A stretch of DNA of 6,176 nucleotides, from NCBI GenBank assembly GCA_029560815.1, contig JAKQKF010000463.1, forward strand, positions 1 through 6,176. The letters run 5' to 3'. This stretch comes from a bacterium. Lineage in GTDB: Bacteria; KSB1; UBA2214. Both the position numbers and the translations under genes were made by a program. Below the pieces are notes generated by a model. It searched no databases. It had not been told where the DNA came from and worked only from the letters and a program-made list of their open reading frames with translations. Below are positions 1 to 5,981 of this stretch, in pieces. Position 1 is the first letter of the stretch, and each line of letters opens with the position of its first letter.

Positions 1-92
1 ACCTGAATGTCAGCCTCTTGTGCTCTTCCGGAGGAAGAGAAAAGGGATAGAGGCGATGAGGAGAGGGAAAGTGCATAAAAGGAATAGTTTAG
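1..92. other. Upstream leader, no assignable gene
   Basis: No coding region can be supported here. One plus-strand frame is open from the window edge to a stop at 110-112, but it is short, arginine/lysine-rich and has no recognisable motif. A perfect 7-bp inverted repeat (CTCTTCC at 23-29, GGAAGAG at 33-39, 3-nt loop) is present but lacks a T-tract on either strand, so I do not call it a terminator. The stretch ends in a purine-rich segment containing AAGGA at 79-83, which is the ribosome binding site of the next gene. Confidence 0.5.
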
Positions 93-302
93 ATGCCAAT
101 CTACGAGTATAGATGCAGCGATTGCGGTCATCGCTTTGAGGCCTTTCAGCGCATGGGCGCTGATGGTTCGGATCTGCAGTGCCCGCTCTGTGCTGCGCCA
201 AAACCCGAAAAGCTCTTTTCGGCTATCGCCGCCTCCGCCAAAAGCGGCTCGTCCGGCTTTGTTTCTCCTTCGCCTGGGTGCGGCAGTGGCGGTTTTTCCT
301 GA
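93..302 (+). CDS. FmdB-family zinc-ribbon protein
   Basis: This is a 69-residue small zinc-ribbon protein of the FmdB / CxxC_CXXC_SSSS family. The N-terminus MPIYEYRCSDCGHRFE is the family signature. Two CxxC knuckles (C8/C11 and C30/C33) should bind one Zn2+. After residue 40 the chain becomes a Ser/Gly-rich, low-complexity tail with one further cysteine (C63), also typical of the family. FmdB was named from methylotroph formamidase loci and proposed as a regulator, but the role of most members is unknown, so I assign only the fold. The start is supported by AAGGA at 79-83, 9 nt upstream of the ATG. The gene lies 51 nt before another small gene on the same strand and may be co-transcribed with it. 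The family call is confident; the function is unknown. Confidence 0.9.
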   Translation: MPIYEYRCSDCGHRFEAFQRMGADGSDLQCPLCAAPKPEKLFSAIAASAKSGSSGFVSPSPGCGSGGFS

Positions 303-353
303 GCATCCTGATCGCGGTCAGTTGGGCCGCATCCAAAACTGTAAGGATAAAAT

Positions 354-557
354 ATGAACAGATATCTTCGTCTCGCCCTCGGTGCCCTGATCGGCGCCGC
401 TGGCGGTTTCGCATTTTATTATTTTATCGGCTGCCGCACCGGCAGCTGCCCCATCACCGGCAATCCCATCATCAGCAGCGGCTATGGCGCGTTGATGGGG
501 GTGCTCCTCCTTTTTCCCTCCAGCCCCAAAAAGCGGGCATCCACCGGTAGTGAATAA
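354..557 (+). CDS. DUF6132-like small membrane protein
   Basis: This is a 67-residue protein with two predicted membrane helices (about residues 5-25 and 42-54), both rich in Gly and Ala. The short connecting loop contains C27 and C32 in the order GCRTGSCPITGNP. The glycine-rich helix followed by a GC...GSCPIT.NP loop and a second helix beginning YGALMG is the pattern I recall for DUF6132, a family of unknown function seen mainly in Bacteroidota-like and related anaerobes. The two loop cysteines could form a disulfide or bind metal, but this is speculation. The tail is polar with basic residues (KKR), suggesting a cytoplasmic C-terminus. The start is supported by AAGG at 343-346, 7 nt upstream of the ATG. 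A terminator begins 2 nt after the stop codon. Confidence 0.75.
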   Translation: MNRYLRLALGALIGAAGGFAFYYFIGCRTGSCPITGNPIISSGYGALMGVLLLFPSSPKKRASTGSE

Positions 558-559
558 AG

Positions 560-588
560 AAAAGGGCTGCTCAAAAGCAGCCCTTTTT
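560..588. terminator. Bidirectional rho-independent terminator
   Basis: A perfect stem pairs AAAAGGGCTGCT (560-571) with AGCAGCCCTTTT (576-587), closing a 4-nt CAAA loop. On the plus strand the stem runs into TTTTT at 584-588, ending the fmdB/DUF6132 transcript. On the minus strand the complementary A-rich arm gives a T-run followed by CTTTATT, ending the iron operon, whose last stop codon (592-590) lies immediately before it. The position between convergent genes fits a shared terminator. Confidence 0.9.
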
Positions 589-589
589 G

Positions 590-2959
590 TTAAATCTCCA
601 TCCGCCAGGTGGCGGTGAAGTTGCGCCCCGGCTCGATGGCGACCAGTCCGCGATTAGTCGACAGATGGTTCCTGAAGGCGCGGTTGGTGATGTTCTCGAC
701 ACCGACGGTCAGGAAGCCCCTGGCGCTGCCCAGCGGTATCGCACGGCTGTTGAGATAAAAGTTATAATAGAGATAACCGGGTGTCCGCACCTCGCCGTCC
801 GCCAGACGTTCCTGGGTTGCGAACATCATGGCAGAGAGATCGATCGACAGCCAGTTGAGGCAGCCGTTGTGGTAGCCGATGCTGCCATTGAGCGGGGCGA
901 TCTGTGACAGGGGTTTATTGGTTCGCAGATCCTCACCGTGCACATAGGCCGCACGGGCCCAGATGGCGCATCCCTGCGCGGGCTTGAAATCGATCCGCGC
1001 GTCGCAACCGTACAGTTCCGCCCTGCCGATGTTGGTCTTGAGCAGGGCCTTGCGGTTCTCGTAACTTCCGGGCATCTCCGCTACCAGATTGTTCATGCGA
1101 TTATAAAAGCCGTTCACCTGCAGCTGCAGCCGGTCGGACCAGATGCGCAGGCCGAGGTCGGTGAAACCCCCTTGCTCGGGCTCGAGATCAGGATCGCCCA
1201 CCTTGACCAGGCTGCCCTGATCAATGTACTGATAGCGCTCTTCGAGTGAAGGGACGCGGAAGGAGCGGCCCAGATTCAGGGTCAAATCCATTTGTTCCCT
1301 GATGCGATAGAGCAGTGATAAATTGCCGCTCCATGAATGGTCGGTGGCGGATTCCTCCGGCCAGAGCACTATCTGACCGGCTGGCGCATTGTTACGCACT
1401 CCGTCGACGATTTCATAGAGGGGGTTAAGGGTCTGATCGTTCTCGGTTTTGATCTGGTCGATGCGTCCGCCCAGTCCCAGGATCAACCGTTCCTCCAGCA
1501 GCCGCCATTCATCCTGGGCATAGAGGCCGATGCTGCTGTAGGTGGCATCCGGAAGGGGGGCTTCGCCGATCGTGCGGAAGGTGCTCTTTTTAACCGAGCC
1601 ATCCGGATTGAGGATGTCGATCCGGGTTTCCTTGGTGCGATAACCTTCATAGGCTTTTTGCCAGGCGTCGAGGCCGGCGATGAGAAGGTGGTGTTTGCCC
1701 GGGAAAAAATCCCCCTGCACCTGCAGGCCGTTCAGATCATGGGTGGCGCCGGGAAGTATACGCAGGGCGTTGACCTTGCGCGCCGGCTGCGTGCCGCTGG
1801 CGGGGATCGAAGTGACGGTGTGCGGGATGTTCTCGACGTCGCGCCAGATTTTCTGATTGTAGAGCTTGACGGAAAGCTGCTGGAGATGGCGCGAAATATG
1901 GCTGGCGATATATTCGCCGCTCATGAGCTCGCGCTTTTCAAAGGGATAACGCACCGTAGCGCTGCTCGAGAAGACCGGATATCCGCCCGGCATGCCCACA
2001 TCCTCCGCATAAAAGCGCTGGTAGTTGAACTTGAGCTCATGGTTCTGCAAGGGCCGCAGGGAGAGCCGCGCCGAGAGGTTGTTATCGCGATACTGGCTGT
2101 TTTCCAGCATGCCAGTGGGGGTTTCGGTGTCGTCTGCCTTGCGCAGCGCGCCGCTGAACTGACCGTACCACTTGCTGCCGCCGGCATTGAGGGTGATGTG
2201 ACCCTGCCCACTGTTGTTGACGCTGGCGTATCTGCTCATCAGGCGCGCATGCCAGTAAGGGGTCTCCTGGTACCAGCCATCCCGGCTGATGACATTGATC
2301 ACACCCCCCATGGCGCCGGAACCGTAGAGAGCCGATGCAGCCCCCTTGATCACCTCGATGCGTTCGATTTCCTGCATGTCGAACATGGAGAGCCCGGAGG
2401 CGAGATCCGTCGCCGTATCAATGCGATTGCCGTCGATCAGGGTGACGATGCTGTTGCGGCCGAGCCCGCGGATGCTGACGCTGGTGGCCCAGATGCCGTC
2501 CCGCTGCAGGGCGATCCCCGGCTCGCTCTGCAGGGCGTCGGAAACGGTGGTCGGGGCCGTGCTCTCCAGCTTTTCGCTGCTCACCACACTCAAGGGCAGG
2601 GCGGATTCGCTCAGGGTGGTGGCATAACGCGGCATGGTGATGGTCATATCCATCACCGGCAGGGGGGAGGTGGTCAATTCAAAGCGTAGCTCGCTGATTT
2701 CCTGCCCAACCTGCACCATCTTGAAGGCAGGACGATAGCCGATAAAAGCGGCGCGGAGGGTGTGCTGGCCCAAAGGCAGGTGATCGAACCGGAACCCCCC
2801 GGCACCATCCGTGACTGCTCCGATGTTGATTTCGCGGCAGAAGACATTGGCCCCGTGCAGGGGTTTGCCGGTGGCCTGGTCGACGACCACCCCGGTAACC
2901 CTGCCGCTCTGAGCAAACAACGGCACCGTAAAGAGCAGCAGAAGAATCGTTCGCTTCAT
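590..2959 (-). CDS. TonB-dependent outer-membrane receptor
   Basis: This 789-residue outer-membrane active transporter would import a ligand, probably an iron chelate, using TonB-ExbBD energy. Residues 1-17 are a signal peptide (KR, then a leucine-rich core, with likely cleavage near LFA-Q). Residues 19-97 form a carboxypeptidase-regulatory-like beta domain with the typical GxVxDxxTGKPLxGA and FxxLPxGxHTL motifs. The plug domain spans about 115-228 (ALQSEPGI, SIRGLG, IDGNRI, IERIEVIKGAASALYGSGAMGGVINVI). The beta-barrel fills the rest, with FRVP at 567-570 and GDPDLEPE at 588-595. The final residue is Ile, not the usual Phe. The segment MDMTITMPRY (103-112) sits where a TonB box is expected. 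AAGGAG lies 5 nt before the ATG. The gene starts 33 nt after feoB, on the same strand, so iron is the likely cargo. Haem, a siderophore, cobalamin or another ligand cannot be excluded. Confidence 0.9.
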   Translation of the reverse strand: MKRTILLLLFTVPLFAQSGRVTGVVVDQATGKPLHGANVFCREINIGAVTDGAGGFRFDHLPLGQHTLRAAFIGYRPAFKMVQVGQEISELRFELTTSPLPVMDMTITMPRYATTLSESALPLSVVSSEKLESTAPTTVSDALQSEPGIALQRDGIWATSVSIRGLGRNSIVTLIDGNRIDTATDLASGLSMFDMQEIERIEVIKGAASALYGSGAMGGVINVISRDGWYQETPYWHARLMSRYASVNNSGQGHITLNAGGSKWYGQFSGALRKADDTETPTGMLENSQYRDNNLSARLSLRPLQNHELKFNYQRFYAEDVGMPGGYPVFSSSATVRYPFEKRELMSGEYIASHISRHLQQLSVKLYNQKIWRDVENIPHTVTSIPASGTQPARKVNALRILPGATHDLNGLQVQGDFFPGKHHLLIAGLDAWQKAYEGYRTKETRIDILNPDGSVKKSTFRTIGEAPLPDATYSSIGLYAQDEWRLLEERLILGLGGRIDQIKTENDQTLNPLYEIVDGVRNNAPAGQIVLWPEESATDHSWSGNLSLLYRIREQMDLTLNLGRSFRVPSLEERYQYIDQGSLVKVGDPDLEPEQGGFTDLGLRIWSDRLQLQVNGFYNRMNNLVAEMPGSYENRKALLKTNIGRAELYGCDARIDFKPAQGCAIWARAAYVHGEDLRTNKPLSQIAPLNGSIGYHNGCLNWLSIDLSAMMFATQERLADGEVRTPGYLYYNFYLNSRAIPLGSARGFLTVGVENITNRAFRNHLSTNRGLVAIEPGRNFTATWRMEI

Positions 2960-2964
2960 CTAGA

Positions 2965-2970
2965 CTCCTT
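2965..2970 (-). promoter_or_regulatory. Ribosome binding site of the receptor gene
   Basis: AAGGAG on the minus strand, 5 nt before the ATG at 2959. It is the strongest Shine-Dalgarno sequence in the cluster. It lies in the 33-nt gap after feoB and indicates independent translation initiation rather than coupling by overlap. Confidence 0.8.
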
Positions 2971-2992
2971 TCATGGCAAAACGGCGAATGAA

Positions 2993-4990
2993 TCAGAAAA
3001 ACAGTGGACCGAGTAATCTGGCCGCCACCCCGAGCAGAACCGCAAGGAAAAAGGTCAGCAGAGAGGCTGCGATCGCACGTGGCCAACCTACTTCATGCCC
3101 CAGAATACCAAAAGTGGCGAGACAGGGAAAATAAAAGACCACAAAAACAGTGAAAACGAGAATCTGGGTGGAGCTCATCACGCTGGCCACATTGGTAGTG
3201 CCCAGCGCCTGGATGAGCATGATCATCGAAAGCTCCTTGCGCAGAATGCCGAAGATGAGGGTCATGCCCACTTCGGCAGGCAGGTCGAGCAGCCTGAGCA
3301 GCGGCGAGAGCAGCGCCGTGATGATCTGATCCCAGCCGAAGACCTCGACCAGGCTGAGCACGAGGCTGCCGGCGATGAGGATCGGCCAGGCGAAGATGAC
3401 AAAATCCTTGCTGCGCAGCCAGGTCTTGGCGAGAACGGTCTTGAGTTCCGGCCGCTTGTAGGAGGGGATGACCAGCACCATCCCCGGCGACTCCTCCGGC
3501 ATCAGCCGCGCCAACACCGTCCCCACCACGGTGATCACCACCAGATTGAGAATATAGATGAACAGGGCGGCGGTTCCCCCCAGGTAGTAGCCGACCAGGC
3601 CGAGGATGATGGTCATGCGCGCTGAACAGGGGACCAGGATGGCGGCAACGGCGGCGATGAAGCGGTCGCGGGCGCTGGGGAGGATGCGCGTGGCCATGAC
3701 CGCGGGTACACTGCAGCCATAGCCGAGGATCCCGGGCACGACGGAGGTCCCATGCAGCCCGAGGCGGTGCATGAAATTGTCCATGAGGAAGGCGATGCGC
3801 GGTAGATATCCGATATCCTCGATCAGGGACATGCCGATCAGAAAGGGGATCAGATAGGGCAGGACGATGGCAGTTCCACCTGCCAACCCCTGCATGATGC
3901 CTTTGATGAGGCTGAATCCGAGTGAACCCGCCGGCAGAAGGGTGGCCAGCCAGTGCTCGCTGTGCGCGAAAAAGGCGAGGATCGGTTGTTCCAGGACTGC
4001 CCCGAATTTGAAAATCAGATTGAAAAAGGTGAAAAGGACGGCAGCCATGATGATGTATCCCCAGAAGGGGTGCATCACGGCCCGGTCGAGATGGGCGCGC
4101 CAGGAGTGCCAGGAATGTTGGGGATGAACAAGAGTAGTGCATTCCTCAAACAAACCCATGGAGAGGGCGTGCCGCTCCGCCGAGATCACCGAGTCGGCCG
4201 GTTGGCCATGGGCCTCCTCGAGGGTCTGCTGCAGCTCCTTCACCCGTATGCAGATGCCGTTTTTATCCTGGTTGAGCCAGACCGTGAAATAGGGATCGCC
4301 CTCCAGCAGCTTGATGGCCAGCAGGCGGGGCGATATGCAGGGCACGGCGGGGCACTCCTGCAGCTGATCGGCCAGGGTCTGCACGGTTTGTTCGACATGG
4401 CGGCTCATCAGTGGGGTGCGCGGCCGGATGGGAGCCTCCAGTGTAGTAAAAACCGCCATGAAGAGCTCGTGAATGCGAACCCCCTGAGCGGCATTGGTGG
4501 AGACCACCGGCACACCCAGGAGTGCACTCAGGCGCGCTTCATCGATGTTGATGCCCTTTCTCTCCGCCTCATCGATCATATTCAGGCAGATCACCATCGG
4601 TTTTCCCAGTTCGATGATTTGCAGGGTCAGCTCAAGACTGCGGCAGAGGAGAGAGGCATCGATGACATTGATGATCAGGGAAACGGGCTCTTCGAGGAGA
4701 TAACGTTTGGTTTCGCGTGCGGCATTATCGAGAGCGGTGAGAGAGTAGACACCCGGCAGATCGATTAGATCACAGGTCTGGCCGTCGATGCGGATGTGGC
4801 TGTTGGTGAATTCGACGGTTGCGCCGGGAAAATTGGTGGTAATCGAGCGATATCCCGCCACCTGGTTGAAAATGGTGCTTTTGCCGCTGTTGGGCTGCCC
4901 GAGCAGGATAATACGAGGATGTTCATCCTCCGGATGGGAGGGCGTGTCCTGGTGCAGAGAAAGGTCAGGATCAGTTTTGTTGGTTTTCAT
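2993..4990 (-). CDS. feoB: Ferrous iron transporter FeoB
   Basis: This 665-residue inner-membrane Fe2+ transporter has a cytoplasmic GTPase domain. The G motifs are G1 GQPNSGKST (31-39), G2 threonine in NFPGATVE (53-60), G3 DLPG (77-80), G4 NMID (137-140) and G5 around STNAAQG (164-170). A helical GDI-type region follows (about 180-270, with SPRLLAIKLLEGDP). The membrane part (about 305-665) keeps both Gate repeats: GYGCSVPA (423-430) with PCSAR (454-458), and GILRKE (581-586) with FPCLATFG (621-628), so the pore cysteines C426, C455 and C623 are present. It lacks the longer C-terminal extension of enterobacterial FeoB, which is common outside that group. The ATG at 4990 is the first in frame after an in-frame TAG at 5002-5000. 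It has no clear Shine-Dalgarno and overlaps the feoA end by 20 nt, suggesting translational coupling. All key motifs look intact. Confidence 0.97.
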   Translation of the reverse strand: MKTNKTDPDLSLHQDTPSHPEDEHPRIILLGQPNSGKSTIFNQVAGYRSITTNFPGATVEFTNSHIRIDGQTCDLIDLPGVYSLTALDNAARETKRYLLEEPVSLIINVIDASLLCRSLELTLQIIELGKPMVICLNMIDEAERKGINIDEARLSALLGVPVVSTNAAQGVRIHELFMAVFTTLEAPIRPRTPLMSRHVEQTVQTLADQLQECPAVPCISPRLLAIKLLEGDPYFTVWLNQDKNGICIRVKELQQTLEEAHGQPADSVISAERHALSMGLFEECTTLVHPQHSWHSWRAHLDRAVMHPFWGYIIMAAVLFTFFNLIFKFGAVLEQPILAFFAHSEHWLATLLPAGSLGFSLIKGIMQGLAGGTAIVLPYLIPFLIGMSLIEDIGYLPRIAFLMDNFMHRLGLHGTSVVPGILGYGCSVPAVMATRILPSARDRFIAAVAAILVPCSARMTIILGLVGYYLGGTAALFIYILNLVVITVVGTVLARLMPEESPGMVLVIPSYKRPELKTVLAKTWLRSKDFVIFAWPILIAGSLVLSLVEVFGWDQIITALLSPLLRLLDLPAEVGMTLIFGILRKELSMIMLIQALGTTNVASVMSSTQILVFTVFVVFYFPCLATFGILGHEVGWPRAIAASLLTFFLAVLLGVAARLLGPLFF

Positions 4991-5261
4991 TGAGGCAGAC
5001 TATAATTTTCTGGCCCATGCCATGCCCGAGGGCGATTTGGGCCGAGTTAATCTGGATCAGGATGGGACCGCCGAGATGCGCACCGCGTTCGACGACGAAC
5101 TCATCGTCGACATGGATGCCCACCTGATTGAGGGATTGACGCAGATGCCACCCGCCCACGATCTCGGCAATTTTCCCGTGCTGGCCGGTGTGCATCTCGG
5201 AGAGGCGGATGGCACTGGCTCTTGTCCGCTTGTGTGCATAGCGCCGGAATCTAAAGTTCAT
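4971..5261 (-). CDS. feoA: FeoA, SH3-like partner of FeoB
   Basis: This 96-residue FeoA-type protein is a small cytoplasmic SH3-like beta-barrel that supports FeoB-dependent Fe2+ uptake. The domain covers about residues 19-90: RLSEMHTGQHGKIAEIVGG, then LNQVGIHVDDEF and LGGPILIQINSAQIALG, matching the family pattern LsxmxxGxxgxIxxIxGg...LxxLGlxpGxxixv...GPxxvxvxgxxiaLg. The first 18 residues are an Arg-rich extension (MNFRFRRYAHKRTR) beyond most FeoA proteins. I chose the ATG at 5261 because GAGGAG at 5280-5275 precedes it, although the 13-nt spacing is long. An ATG at 5285 in the same frame would run further into dtxR, and an internal ATG at 5195 would give a minimal domain with no visible ribosome binding site. 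It overlaps dtxR by 11 nt and feoB by 20 nt. Confidence 0.9.
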   Translation of the reverse strand: MNFRFRRYAHKRTRASAIRLSEMHTGQHGKIAEIVGGWHLRQSLNQVGIHVDDEFVVERGAHLGGPILIQINSAQIALGHGMGQKIIVCLNENQQN

Positions 5262-5760
5262 CTTCAGCCGGGTTCTCCTCTTCATTGCCCGCTTGGGCAC
5301 ATTTGATGCAGGTGGCAGCGCTGTCGCCGAAAAGACCACACATACGAAACAGGACGACGTTTTCCCGGTCGCGTTTGGGGCAGCGTTCGACGAAAAGCAG
5401 AAATCTGCTGATCGCCTGCATGGCCAGGGGACTCATTACATGCTCCAGTTTGCAGGCTTCGCTCTCCGCCAGCTCGGTTTCCAGACCGAGCACATCTGTC
5501 ATGAACCGCCTGATCGCCAGGTGCCGTTTCTCGAGATTGCGCGCCAGACGCCGTCCGGCGCTGGTAAGGACGACATGACCATATTGCTCATGCACAACCA
5601 GCTCTTTTCGGGCCAGATTAGTCATGGCTACCGAGACATTGGCGCAGGTGACGCCGCGCACCGAGGCGATATCCTTGATCCTGGCAACGCGGTTCTTCTT
5701 CTCCAGATCGCGGATGACCTCGATGTATTCCTGGGTCAGGAGATCATGTGAGATGTCCAT
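5251..5760 (-). CDS. DtxR/MntR-family metal-dependent repressor
   Basis: This 169-residue metal-sensing transcription regulator has a winged helix-turn-helix at about residues 24-66 (RIKDIASVRGVTCANVSVAMTNL, then wing HEQYGHVVLTSAG) and a helical dimerisation and metal domain at about 70-122 (RRHL-like EKRHLAIRRF and EACKLEHVMS). Compared from memory with DtxR, the ligands H80, C103, E106 and H107 are kept, with Cys as in iron-type DtxR/IdeR. E11 stands where DtxR has Met and MntR has Asp. It lacks the C-terminal SH3-like domain of DtxR. Instead it has a tail with C127, C141, C151 and C154 (the last two as CIKC), then an acidic end. The ATG has only a weak upstream GGGA. As first gene of the feo operon it most likely controls iron uptake. 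Fe2+ or Mn2+ specificity is not settled. Confidence 0.9.
   Translation of the reverse strand: MDISHDLLTQEYIEVIRDLEKKNRVARIKDIASVRGVTCANVSVAMTNLARKELVVHEQYGHVVLTSAGRRLARNLEKRHLAIRRFMTDVLGLETELAESEACKLEHVMSPLAMQAISRFLLFVERCPKRDRENVVLFRMCGLFGDSAATCIKCAQAGNEEENPAEDEL
5275..5280 (-). promoter_or_regulatory. Ribosome binding site for feoA inside dtxR
   Basis: GAGGAG on the minus strand lies within the last codons of dtxR. It is 13 nt from the ATG at 5261 and 7 nt from an in-frame CTG at 5267. The ATG is the simpler choice, but the unusual spacing leaves the exact feoA start uncertain by two codons. Confidence 0.5.
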
Positions 5761-5779
5761 GCTTTATCCCGGCACAAGC

Positions 5780-5825
5780 CGTAAAGTTAAATCAAATTAA
5801 CATAATTAAACGGCCTAAATTTACG
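5780..5825. promoter_or_regulatory. AT-rich dyad upstream of dtxR, possible operator
   Basis: Two 10-nt arms, CGTAAAGTTA (5780-5789) and TAAATTTACG (5816-5825), are inverted copies matching at 9 of 10 positions. Between them lies a second inverted pair, GTTAA (5786-5790) and TTAAC (5797-5801), with a 6-nt spacer. The block is much richer in A/T than its surroundings and sits 20-65 nt before the dtxR ATG, where an operator or minus-strand promoter should be. CCTAA at 5814-5818 resembles a half-site of the DtxR/IdeR box, but the full consensus is absent. No minus-strand -35/-10 pair stands out. Autoregulation by the adjacent repressor is inference. Confidence 0.4.
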
Positions 5826-5870
5826 AACCTTCCAGCACATCTGCAACCTTTTTTTAAGGCGGTTTTAGTG

Positions 5871-5899
5871 TTGACAAAGAGTAGGGTAATAGCTATATT
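5871..5899 (+). promoter_or_regulatory. Sigma-70-type promoter of the right-hand gene
   Basis: A perfect -35 TTGACA (5871-5876), a 17-nt spacer and a -10 TATATT (5894-5899, five of six matches) form a near-consensus housekeeping promoter. A T-run at about 5849-5855 lies upstream. Transcription should start near 5906, giving a leader of about 75 nt before the ATG at 5982. The leader contains a small hairpin (CTGCG 5920-5924 with CGCAG 5932-5936) of uncertain meaning. Confidence 0.8.
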
Positions 5900-5981
5900 T
5901 ATAGGCAACACCAGACTGTCTGCGATGGTCACGCAGGATCAGGTCTTATTCGGAGTATGCTGCCTGCAGATTGGAACCTTG

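Noticed and set aside
23..39. Perfect 7-bp hairpin considered as a terminator of an upstream gene
   Set aside because: There is no T-tract on either strand after the stem, and no upstream coding end can be recognised.
1337..2689. Long plus-strand open frame (450 codons) opposite the receptor gene
   Set aside because: It is antisense to a receptor with a complete set of recognisable domains, has no recognisable motif and low-complexity runs, and is explained by the codon bias of the opposite strand.
3093..4142. Minus-strand open frame of 349 codons inside feoB in another frame
   Set aside because: Its translation is rich in Arg, His, Pro and Gly without motifs, and the feoB frame at the same place carries both intact Gate motifs.
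3953..4768. Plus-strand open frame of 271 codons opposite feoB
   Set aside because: It is antisense to the FeoB GTPase and GDI regions and shows no domain or ribosome binding site of its own.
4971..4990. 20-nt feoA-feoB overlap considered as a frameshift or fusion error
   Set aside because: Both proteins are complete, with a normal FeoA end and a normal FeoB start. Short overlaps are common in feo operons and fit translational coupling.
5845..5868. T-run with flanking AACC and GGTT, considered as a terminator
   Set aside because: The stem is only 4 bp around a 12-nt loop including the T-run itself. It is better seen as an AT-rich upstream promoter element.
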